Shown here in pieces: positions 57,097 to 63,533 of a DNA stretch of 63,533 nucleotides. The notes beneath the pieces are model-generated. The model was not told the DNA's origin and searched no databases. It was given only the letters and a program-made list of their open reading frames with translations. The stretch comes from Rhodocyclaceae bacterium. Lineage in GTDB: Bacteria > Pseudomonadota > Gammaproteobacteria > Burkholderiales > Rhodocyclaceae. The position numbers were made by a program, and so were the translations under genes. Each line of letters starts with the position of its first letter. The first letter of the stretch is position 1. The DNA is taken from positions 1-63,533 of the forward strand of contig JAVBXY010000018.1 of the NCBI GenBank assembly GCA_030824275.1, read 5' to 3'.

Positions 57097-58263
57097 TCAG
57101 GCGCGAGCCAGTTCGAGACGCAGCGGGCTGCGGAAGGTGGAGGAGGGAATCCACGGCAACTGTTCCTGCACGCGGCGATACTCCGGTACCACCTTGTGGA
57201 ACTCGTCGAAGGCGGCCTTCACCGACAGACGGGCGATGGTGGTGCCCAGGCAGGCATGCACGCTGCCACCGAAACCGAGGTGACCCTTGGGCTTGCGGCC
57301 CAGGTCATAGACATCGGGATTCGGATACTGGCGCTCGTCGCGATTGCCGGAACCGTAGGCGAGGCAGACGAAATCGCCTTCCTTCATCTTCTGGCCATGC
57401 AGCTCGTGATCCTTGGTCAGGCAGCGGCGGAAGCGTTGGGCCGAGGTGTTGAAGCGCAGCGATTCCTCGATGGCGTCGGCCAGCAGTTCCGGGTTGGCCA
57501 CGCACTGGCGACGGGCATCGTGTTCGTTGGCCATGTTGTAGGCGAACATGCCCATGAAGCCGCCGAGGGACTCGACACCGGCCATGATCAGCGTGGTGGT
57601 GGTGAGCAGCACTTCGCGCTCGTCGAGCCGGTCGCCGTCGATCTCGGCCATGGAGAAATGCGAGATCAGGTCGTTCTGCGGGTTCTTGCGCCGTTCGGCG
57701 ATGACGCCGGCGGCGTAGTCCTGCATCCACTGATAGGCGGCGATGTGCTCGGGGCCCTTGCTGCGCGTGGCCGGGTCGGATTGCACCATCAGCACGGCCT
57801 TCTCGCGCACAGTGGCTTCGTCGCCGAGCGGCAGGCCGAGGGCGGCCCAGAGCACGCGAACGGTGAACTTGGCGGCGAAATCGGTGACGAAGTCGAACTG
57901 CTTCTGGCCTGCCAGCGGTGCCGCCGTTTCACGGGCGATCTGCTTGATCGGATCGACCAGGCTTTCCAGGTTGCGCTTCATGAACGCGTGCTGGACCAGG
58001 CCGCGCAGGCGGTCGTGACGTGGGGGATCGGTGGTGCCCAGCGTCGCACCGGCACGATTCGGCAACTCGGTCATCAGGTTGCCCTTGGCCGAGGAAAAGG
58101 TCTGCCAGTCGTTCAGCGCGGTGACGATGTCGGCGTAGCGTGACAGCACCCACATGTTGGCTTCCTTGCTCCAGAAGCAGGGATGCTCGTCGCGCAGCGT
58201 CTTGTAGAACGGGAACGGGTCCGCGTCCACTGCTGGCGAATAGGGATCGAAACTGAAACTCAT
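57097..58263 (-). CDS. Class I cytochrome P450
   Basis: 388 residues. The start at 58263 has a good AAGGAGA site. Heme-ligand loop FGGSVHACLG with Cys338, ExxR motif ESLR (Glu267-Arg270), I-helix MAGVES (Ala228-Ser232). Two deviations: Ser334 replaces the usual second Gly of the heme loop, and Ser232 replaces the usual Thr of the acid-alcohol pair. Serine keeps a hydroxyl, so activity is plausible. With its own ferredoxin and reductase it forms a complete three-part monooxygenase. Substrate unknown; a terpenoid, steroid or aromatic acid are possibilities by context only. Confidence 0.95.
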   Translation of the reverse strand: MSFSFDPYSPAVDADPFPFYKTLRDEHPCFWSKEANMWVLSRYADIVTALNDWQTFSSAKGNLMTELPNRAGATLGTTDPPRHDRLRGLVQHAFMKRNLESLVDPIKQIARETAAPLAGQKQFDFVTDFAAKFTVRVLWAALGLPLGDEATVREKAVLMVQSDPATRSKGPEHIAAYQWMQDYAAGVIAERRKNPQNDLISHFSMAEIDGDRLDEREVLLTTTTLIMAGVESLGGFMGMFAYNMANEHDARRQCVANPELLADAIEESLRFNTSAQRFRRCLTKDHELHGQKMKEGDFVCLAYGSGNRDERQYPNPDVYDLGRKPKGHLGFGGSVHACLGTTIARLSVKAAFDEFHKVVPEYRRVQEQLPWIPSSTFRSPLRLELARA

Positions 58264-58283
58264 GCTTGTCTCCTTCTGTTGTT

Positions 58284-58331
58284 ATCGCCGGAGTTTTCCG
58301 TAATTGCGATGTTTGAACTGTAGATCGCCGG
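58284..58331. promoter_or_regulatory. Candidate AraC-binding direct repeats
   Basis: ATCGCCGG occurs at 58284-58291 and 58324-58331, 40 bp apart (about four helical turns), in the 81-bp divergent region between the P450 and AraC genes. The spacing fits paired AraC half-sites, but the evidence is slim. Confidence 0.35.
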
Positions 58332-58344
58332 GGCCGGCGGTGGA

Positions 58345-59343
58345 ATGGACGAAGCATGGATAGAATTGCACTTTTCGTGCGTTTTGTCGAAACGGGAGCG
58401 ATATTCCTTGTGTGCGGTGCACAATAAAGAAATCAAGCGCTTGGATAAAAAGTCGGCCCTGGCAGGACGGCGAGCGGCTGGGGACATCCCGACGTTTTCT
58501 CTCTATGGCGAGGCGGAAGCTGCTGCGGGCATGGAGTTCGTGCACATCGAGGACATCCAGAGCCGCAGCGAAAAGCACAATTGGGAAATCGAGGCCCATG
58601 TTCATCGCGGCCTGTTCCAGTTGCTGGTGGTCGAGAGTGGTCGCGCCGCCGTGCTGCTCGACGAGCGCCGCATCGAGGCCGTGCCGCCGGCCGTGATCGC
58701 CGTGCCGCCGGCAGCGGTGCATGCCTTTCAGTTCGAGCGCGGCACGCGCGGCCATGTGCTGACGGTGGCCGAGGCGCTGCTGTTCGACGAGGCCGGCCCC
58801 GTCGAAAGCCTGTTGGACGAAGCCCGCGTGATTCCTCTCGGCAACGATGCGCAGGGCGCACTGGTGGCCTTGTTGACGCAGGTGGCCGCCGAGTTCCGCA
58901 AGGAAGCGCCGGGCCGCGCGGCGATGATCGAATGGCTGGTCCGCGCGGCCTTGTTGCATGTGGCTCGCGCTCATCTGGCGGCGGCGCAGGCCGGTGAGGG
59001 GACGCGCGGACGCGGCCGCGCCGAACGCTTCGCCCGTTTCCGCAAGCTGGTGGAAGATCACTATCGCGACCACTGGTCACTGGCGCGCTATGCGACTTCG
59101 CTGAAGATGACGGAGGGCCAGCTCAATCGCCTGAGCCGTGCCGTTGCCGGCATCCCCGCCGCCGAGCTGGTGCAGCAGCGGCTATTGCTGGAGGCACGAC
59201 GGCGACTGATCCACGTCGCCGCGCCGGTGGCGCAGATTGCCTACGAACTCGGCTACCAGGACCCGGCCTACTTCTGCCGCATCTTCAAGAAGCGGGTCGG
59301 GCTGACGCCATCGGCCTTCCGTCAAAGGCAGGAAACGCCGTAG
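58345..59343 (+). CDS. AraC-family regulator (HpaA/PobR-like)
   Basis: 332 residues if started at the ATG 58345; a GTG at 58417 is possible, and the family-conserved part begins only at IPTFSLYGE. An N-terminal cupin-like sensor (about 48-165, HVHRGLFQLLVVESG) is followed by a C-terminal double helix-turn-helix with VAQIAYELGYQDPAYFCRIFKKRVGLTPSAFR. It resembles activators of aromatic-acid operons. Divergent from the P450 operon, which it probably controls. A 25-bp repeat copy lies in the variable N-terminal tail. Confidence 0.9.
   Translation: MDEAWIELHFSCVLSKRERYSLCAVHNKEIKRLDKKSALAGRRAAGDIPTFSLYGEAEAAAGMEFVHIEDIQSRSEKHNWEIEAHVHRGLFQLLVVESGRAAVLLDERRIEAVPPAVIAVPPAAVHAFQFERGTRGHVLTVAEALLFDEAGPVESLLDEARVIPLGNDAQGALVALLTQVAAEFRKEAPGRAAMIEWLVRAALLHVARAHLAAAQAGEGTRGRGRAERFARFRKLVEDHYRDHWSLARYATSLKMTEGQLNRLSRAVAGIPAAELVQQRLLLEARRRLIHVAAPVAQIAYELGYQDPAYFCRIFKKRVGLTPSAFRQRQETP
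58448..58472 (+). repeat. Dispersed 25-bp repeat at the AraC gene 5' end
   Basis: 22 of 25 positions match. It is the only copy in sense orientation at a gene's beginning (KKSALAGRRA if translated). It may lie in untranslated leader if the true start is downstream. Confidence 0.85.
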
Positions 59344-59417
59344 CCTCTGCGGGCCACCTCCGGCCTGACGGCCTCCCCGTAACCTCTTCGGGTCACCTCC
59401 GGCCTGATGGCCTCCCC
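59340..59417 (-). repeat. 39-bp tandem repeat (type B element, two units)
   Basis: Two units begin GTA at 59340 and 59379, with a third GTA at 59418. They differ at only a few positions. Each holds CACCTCCGGCCTGA and GGCCTCCCCGTA. On the minus strand they follow the 25-bp repeat copy at 59414-59438, and they match the element at 2860-2893. Confidence 0.85.
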
Positions 59418-59438
59418 GTAGCGCCAGCGCCGACTTTT
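59414..59438 (-). repeat. Dispersed 25-bp repeat, post-stop copy (livM)
   Basis: 23 of 25 positions match. On the minus strand its A-run overlaps the livM TAA stop (59439-59437), in sense orientation. Confidence 0.9.
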
Positions 59439-60381
59439 ATTCCGTCTTCTCGCCAATCATCCTTTTATAAAGCGCAATCGACTCCCCGACGATGCCTCTG
59501 CGGAAGGCCAGCACGCAGACCACGAAGATCACCCCCATGATCACGGTGACCAGCGAGCCCACCTTGTCCGCCAACTCGTTCTGAAGACTGACGATCACCG
59601 TCGCCCCCACCACCGGCCCGAACACCGTGCCCATGCCCCCGAGCAAGGTCATGAGAACGACTTCTCCGGAGGTATGCCAGTGCGCATCGGTCAGGGTCGC
59701 GAACTTGAACACCACCGTCTTCGTCGCCCCCGCTAGGCCCGCCAGGCCCGCCGAGAGCACGAAAGCCAGCAGCTTGTACTTCGCCACGTCATAGCCCAGG
59801 GAGATCGCCCGAGGTTCGTTCTCCCGGATCGCCTTCAGGATCTGCCCGAAGGGCGAATGGATGGTGCGCTGGATCAGCCAGAAGGCGCCGACGAAGATCG
59901 CCACCACCAGGTAGTACAGGTTCGTGTCGTCCGCCAGATCTAGCCCGAAGAGCGTGCCCCGGGGCACGCCCTGCAAGCCATCCTCACCCCCGGTGAAGGA
60001 GGCCTGGAGGAAGAAGAAATACACCATCTGCGACAAAGCCAGGGTCACCATCGCGAAATAAATGCCCTGACGGCGGATGGCCAGGGAGCCGATTACCCAG
60101 CCCAGGCCCGCCGCACCCAGGGTACCGACCAGAATGCCCAGTAGCGTGGGCAGTTCCCAGACCTTCAGGGCATGGCCGGTGATGTAAGCCGCACTGCCCA
60201 GGAAGACCGCATGACCAAAGGACAGCAGGCCCGTATAGCCCAGCAGCAGGTTGAAGGCACAGGCGAACAGGGCGAAGCACAGCACCTTCATGATCAGCAC
60301 CGGGTAGATCAGGGCCGGGGCGATCAGCAGGAGGACGAGTCCGATGGCGTAGGCGATCTGGACGGAACGGTTGGCGTTCAT
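59437..60381 (-). CDS. livM: Branched-chain amino acid-type ABC transporter permease LivM
   Basis: 314 residues, eight to ten membrane helices. The family signature LLLGYTGLLSFGHAVFLG is near residue 45, and the cytoplasmic coupling loop is LKAIRENEPRAISLGYDVAKYKL. It forms the channel with LivH. Its start overlaps the livH stop by one nucleotide. The Liv family also carries aromatic acids, amides and urea, so the substrate is open. Confidence 0.93.
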   Translation of the reverse strand: MNANRSVQIAYAIGLVLLLIAPALIYPVLIMKVLCFALFACAFNLLLGYTGLLSFGHAVFLGSAAYITGHALKVWELPTLLGILVGTLGAAGLGWVIGSLAIRRQGIYFAMVTLALSQMVYFFFLQASFTGGEDGLQGVPRGTLFGLDLADDTNLYYLVVAIFVGAFWLIQRTIHSPFGQILKAIRENEPRAISLGYDVAKYKLLAFVLSAGLAGLAGATKTVVFKFATLTDAHWHTSGEVVLMTLLGGMGTVFGPVVGATVIVSLQNELADKVGSLVTVIMGVIFVVCVLAFRRGIVGESIALYKRMIGEKTE

Positions 60382-61268
60382 TACTTCTCCCTCCCGAACA
60401 GGCCGGCAGGGCGGAACATGAGGACGATGGCCATGATGATGAAAACGACGGTGGCACTGGCTTCCGGATAGAAGACCTTGGTCAGGCCTTCAATGAGACC
60501 CAGGCCGAGGCCGGTGAGAATGGAGCCGAGGATGGAGCCCATGCCGCCGATGACGACGACGGCAAAGACGGTGATGATGAGGTTCGAGCCCATCAGCGGG
60601 CCGACCTGGGTGGCGGGAGCGGCCAGCACCCCGGCCAGACCGGCGAGGCCGACGCCAAAGCCGTAGGTGAGCATGACCATCAGGGGCACGTTGATGCCGA
60701 AAGCCTGGGTCAGGGCCGGGTTCTCGGTGGCGGCACGCAGATAGGCGCCCAGACGGGTCTTCTCGATGACATACCAGGTGACGAGACAGACGGCCAGGGA
60801 GGCGAAGATGATCCAGGCGCGGTATTTGGGCAGGAACATGAAGCCGAGGTTGATGGCGCCGGAGAGTTCGTCGGGAATCGAATAGGGCTGGCCGGCCACA
60901 CCGTAGAGGTGACGGAAGAAGCCTTCGAGGATGAGGGCGAGGCCGAAGGTGAGCAGCAGGCCGTAGAGGTGGTCGAGCTTGTAGAGCCACTGGAGCAGCA
61001 GGCGTTCGATGGCGATGCCGATGATGCCGACCGAGAGGGGGGCGAGGACCAGGGACCACCAGTAGCCGATGCCCAGGTACTCCATGAACATCCAGGTGAA
61101 GAGCGCGCCCATCATGTAGAGGGCGCCATGGGCGAAGTTGATGATGTTCAGCATGCCGAAGATCACGGCCAGGCCGAGACTCAGCACGGCATAGAAGGAG
61201 CCGTTGACGAGGCCCAATACCAGTTGCCCGAAGAGGGCCGGCAGGGGGACGCCGAAGAAATCAGTCAT
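60381..61268 (-). CDS. livH: Branched-chain amino acid-type ABC transporter permease LivH
   Basis: 295 residues. LivH signature NGSFYAVLSLGLAVIFGMLNIINFAHGALYMMGA, eight or so membrane helices, and the coupling loop LRAATENPALTQAFGINV. Partner of LivM. Two hairpins lie between livK and this gene. Confidence 0.93.
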   Translation of the reverse strand: MTDFFGVPLPALFGQLVLGLVNGSFYAVLSLGLAVIFGMLNIINFAHGALYMMGALFTWMFMEYLGIGYWWSLVLAPLSVGIIGIAIERLLLQWLYKLDHLYGLLLTFGLALILEGFFRHLYGVAGQPYSIPDELSGAINLGFMFLPKYRAWIIFASLAVCLVTWYVIEKTRLGAYLRAATENPALTQAFGINVPLMVMLTYGFGVGLAGLAGVLAAPATQVGPLMGSNLIITVFAVVVIGGMGSILGSILTGLGLGLIEGLTKVFYPEASATVVFIIMAIVLMFRPAGLFGREK

Positions 61269-61291
61269 GGAGTTTCATGTCCGGGAAAAAG

Positions 61292-61340
61292 GGCGGAGCA
61301 GGCCAAGTCCCGCTCCGCCGGGAAGGGCTTGCGCCCTTCC
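61292..61340 (-). terminator. Two adjacent hairpins between livK and livH
   Basis: GGCGGAGC (61292-61299) pairs with GCTCCGCC (61312-61319), and GGAAGGGC (61321-61328) pairs with GCCCTTCC (61333-61340) around TTGC. No T-tract follows on the minus strand. They probably stabilise or attenuate the message so that more binding protein than permease is made. Confidence 0.65.
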
Positions 61341-61348
61341 GAGGAGAC

Positions 61349-62551
61349 TTACTTCTTGATCAAGGGGCAGCGCGAAGCCGACAGCGGCTGGAAGGCTTCG
61401 GCGGCGGGAATCGTGGCGCGGACGTTGTAGTAGTCCCAGGCGTACTTCGATTCCTCGGGCTTCTTGATCTGCACCAGATACATGTCATGCACCATGCGGC
61501 CGTCGTCGCGGATCTTGCCGTTCTTGGCGAAGAAGTCGTTGACCGGTGTCTTCTTCATCTGCGCCATGACCTTTTGTGTGTCGTCGCTGCCGACGGCCTT
61601 GACGGCCTTCAGGTAATGCATGACAGCGGAGTACATGCCGGCCTGCACCATGGTCGGCATCTTCTTCATCTTGTCGAAGTAGCGCTTGGACCAGTCGCGG
61701 GTTTCCTTGTTCATGTCCCAATAGAAGCCGTCGGTCATGTACATGGTCTGCGTGGTCTTGAGGCCCAGGCCGTGGATGTCGCTGATGAACATCAGCAGGC
61801 CGGCGAGCGACTGCTTGGGCGTGACGCCGAATTCGGCCGCCTGCTTGATCGAGTTCATGGTGTCGGCGCCGGCATTGGCCAGGCCGATGACCTGGGCGCC
61901 CGAGCCCTGGGCCTTGAGCAGGAAGGAAGAGAAGTCGCTGCCGGGGAAGGGGTGGCGCACGGCGCCGAGCACCTTGCCGCCGTTGGCGGTGACGACTTCC
62001 GCTGCGTCCTTCTCCAGCGAGTGGCCGAAGGCGTAGTCGGCGGTGAGGAAGAACCAGGACTTGCCGCCCTGCTTGACCACGGCCTTGGCCGTGCCGTTGG
62101 AGACCGCGTAGGTGTCGTAGGTCCAGTGCACCGTGACGTCGTTGCAGTCCTCGTTGGTGATGCGGGTCGAGGCGGCGCCGGAGATCAGGGCCAGCTTGTT
62201 CTTCTCCTTGGCCACTTTCATCACGGCCAGGGCCGTGGACGTGGTGACCAGTTCGGTGATCACGTCCACCTTCTCGCGGTCGAACCATTCGCGGGCCTTG
62301 TTGGAGGACACGTCACCCTTATTCTGGTGGTCGGCGGCGACGACTTCGATGGCGAAGTCGGGCTTGGCCTGGGCCTTGAAGTCCTCGATGGCCAGCTTGG
62401 TGGCTTCCACCGTGCCCTGTCCGGCGATGTCGGAATACACGCCGGACATGTCGGTCAGCACACCGATCTTGACCACCTTGTCGGAAATCTGGGCCTGGGC
62501 AGTGGTGGCGAGTGCTGCGGTGACGGCCAATGCGATGAGTTTCAGTTTCAT
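61349..62551 (-). CDS. Periplasmic substrate-binding protein, LivK type
   Basis: 400 residues. Signal peptide MKLKLIALAVTAALATTAQA. Type I periplasmic-binding fold opening KIGVLTDMSGVYSDIAGQGTVEATKLAIED, typical of Liv-like proteins that bind amino acids, aromatic acids or other carboxylates. First or middle gene of a compact transporter cluster; 20 nt lie between livF and this gene. The ligand is not readable from sequence. Confidence 0.92.
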   Translation of the reverse strand: MKLKLIALAVTAALATTAQAQISDKVVKIGVLTDMSGVYSDIAGQGTVEATKLAIEDFKAQAKPDFAIEVVAADHQNKGDVSSNKAREWFDREKVDVITELVTTSTALAVMKVAKEKNKLALISGAASTRITNEDCNDVTVHWTYDTYAVSNGTAKAVVKQGGKSWFFLTADYAFGHSLEKDAAEVVTANGGKVLGAVRHPFPGSDFSSFLLKAQGSGAQVIGLANAGADTMNSIKQAAEFGVTPKQSLAGLLMFISDIHGLGLKTTQTMYMTDGFYWDMNKETRDWSKRYFDKMKKMPTMVQAGMYSAVMHYLKAVKAVGSDDTQKVMAQMKKTPVNDFFAKNGKIRDDGRMVHDMYLVQIKKPEESKYAWDYYNVRATIPAAEAFQPLSASRCPLIKK

Positions 62552-62571
62552 GGATGCTCCTCCTGTTGTAA

Positions 62572-63279
62572 TCAGACGCCCAGCATTTCCTGCAAGTAGG
62601 GCAATTTGTCCTGCAATTCGTGTTGCGCGATTTCGGCGGCGATCTGGCCGTGCTCGACCACGAACATCCGATCCGCCAGCGGCGCCGCAAAGCGGAAGTT
62701 CTGCTCCACCAGCACGATGGTGTAGTCCCGCTCCTTGAGCGTGCGGATGATTTCGCCCAGCTTCTGCACGATCACCGGCGCCAGACCTTCCGAGATTTCG
62801 TCCAGCAGCAGCAGCTTGGCGCCTGTTCGCAGGATGCGCGCCATGGCCAGCATCTGCTGTTCGCCCCCCGACAACCGCGTGCCCTGGCTGTTGCGCCGTT
62901 CCTTGAGGTTAGGGAACATCTCGTAGAGTTCGTCCAGACTCATGCCGCCACTGCCCACTTGCGGGGGCAGCAGCAGGTTCTCTTCACAGGAGAGGCTGGA
63001 ATAGATGCCCCGCTCTTCCGGGCAGTAGCCGACGCCGAGCTGGGCGATCCTGTGGCTGGCCATGTTGATGACTTCCCGGCCATTCAGCATGATCGAGCCG
63101 GTGCGCTTGCCGGTCAGGCCCATGATGGCGCGTAGCGTGGTGGTGCGGCCGGCACCGTTTCTGCCCAGCAGGCTGATGCATTCGCCCTTGCGCACGGTGA
63201 AGTCGATGCCGTGCAGGATGTGGGATTCGCCGTAGAAGGCGTGCAGGTCACTGACCCGCAGATATTCGGTACCACTCAT
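62572..63279 (-). CDS. livF: ABC transporter ATPase LivF
   Basis: 235 residues. Walker A is GRNGAGRTTT, with Arg where Lys is usual; the signature LSGGEQQMLAMARIL and Walker B LLLLDEISEGLAP are intact, and the switch His region is TIVLVEQNFRFA. The Lys-to-Arg change is unusual for an ABC ATPase, though I recall Liv-family members with it. Its start overlaps the livG stop by one base. Confidence 0.93.
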   Translation of the reverse strand: MSGTEYLRVSDLHAFYGESHILHGIDFTVRKGECISLLGRNGAGRTTTLRAIMGLTGKRTGSIMLNGREVINMASHRIAQLGVGYCPEERGIYSSLSCEENLLLPPQVGSGGMSLDELYEMFPNLKERRNSQGTRLSGGEQQMLAMARILRTGAKLLLLDEISEGLAPVIVQKLGEIIRTLKERDYTIVLVEQNFRFAAPLADRMFVVEHGQIAAEIAQHELQDKLPYLQEMLGV

Positions 63280-63533
63280 CAGTGGGCTCCCACCAGTTCG
63301 GCAGCTTCGGTACCCATATAGGCTTCGATGACCAGCGGGTTGGCGGCGACGGTCTCGTAGTTGCCTTCGGCCAGGACCGAGCCCCGGGCAAGGACAGTGA
63401 TGGTGTCGGAGATACCGGAGACGACCTTCATGTTGTGTTCGACCATGAGGATGGTGCGGTTGGCGGAGACCTGTTTGATCAATTGCATGACCCGGTCGAC
63501 GTCCTCATGGCCCATGCCCTGGGTGGGTTCGTC
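63279..63533 (-). CDS. livG: ABC transporter ATPase LivG, C-terminal part (cut by window edge)
   Basis: 85 codons are visible, running off the right edge. The fragment begins inside Walker B (DEPTQGMGHEDVDRVM) and holds the switch His in ILMVEHNMKVV, then the LivG tail GNYETVAANPLVIEAYMGTE. The gene start lies outside the window. Confidence 0.93.
   Translation of the reverse strand, partial: DEPTQGMGHEDVDRVMQLIKQVSANRTILMVEHNMKVVSGISDTITVLARGSVLAEGNYETVAANPLVIEAYMGTEAAELVGAH

Noticed and set aside
63139..63200. LivF as a pseudogene because of the Walker A change
   Set aside because: The frame is full length, other motifs are intact, and Arg variants appear to exist in the Liv family.

Overview
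This is 63.5 kb of a GC-rich chromosome with almost no non-coding space; no gap between genes exceeds about 275 bases. Gene content and order point to a betaproteobacterium, most like the Rhodocyclales/Sterolibacterium type. The main evidence is the rpsF-priB-rpsR-rplI-dnaB block, the uninterrupted run from rpsB to rnhB (translation factors, uppS, cdsA, dxr, rseP, bamA, skp, lipid A genes), the lplT/LysR/alr/radA group, and the ETF/acyl-CoA metabolism. The taxonomic placement is inferred from synteny and protein style; no database search was run. No rRNA, tRNA, CRISPR array, prophage or complete insertion sequence was seen.

Layout. 1-9.5 kb: acyl-CoA oxidation and electron transfer (end of etfA, a CbiM-like membrane protein, acyl-CoA dehydrogenase, a CorC-type protein, an AI-2E-family exporter, ETF:quinone oxidoreductase, a thioesterase, and a PAS-LuxR regulator divergent from a two-subunit CoA-transferase). 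9.5-13 kb: rlmJ, rluF, an orphan FliD-like protein and an HDOD protein. 13-17 kb: ribosomal/primosomal operon, dnaB, flavodoxin. 17.4-32.7 kb: one long unidirectional housekeeping block for translation, isoprenoid, phospholipid, outer membrane and lipid A synthesis. 32.7-39.2 kb: ppsR/ppsA, NfeD/SPFH pair, tsaB-rimI-udg. 39.3-40.5 kb: a small AT-richer island with an orphan ribbon-helix-helix-like protein and an unknown Cys/His-rich protein. 40.5-47.8 kb: lplT, LysR, alr, radA, a large FtsX-type permease. 47.9-55.4 kb: a heme-type diguanylate cyclase, moaA, a DUF1800/DUF1501 export pair with a charged secreted protein, and an orphan histidine kinase. 55.5-59.3 kb: a complete class I cytochrome P450 system (P450, 2Fe-2S ferredoxin, ferredoxin reductase) divergent from an AraC regulator. 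59.4-63.5 kb: a branched-chain amino acid-type ABC transporter (livM, livH, livK, livF, start-truncated livG).

The most unusual signal is not a gene. A 25-bp dispersed repeat (begins AAAAGTCGGCGCTGGC, ends TACGGCG) recurs at least ten times at 22/25 or better, with several weaker copies. All seven extragenic copies lie 0-13 nt after a stop codon, in the same orientation as the gene that has just ended (acyl-CoA dehydrogenase, ETF-QO, scoB, ppsR, udg, lplT, livM). Copies inside genes are nearly all in the opposite orientation. Four of them (uppS, tsaB, moaA, DUF1501) use the same reading phase and add a Pro-Ala-Pro-Thr-Phe type peptide in tolerant tails or loops. Two post-stop copies are followed by a second element (about 35-39 bp). 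The function is unknown.
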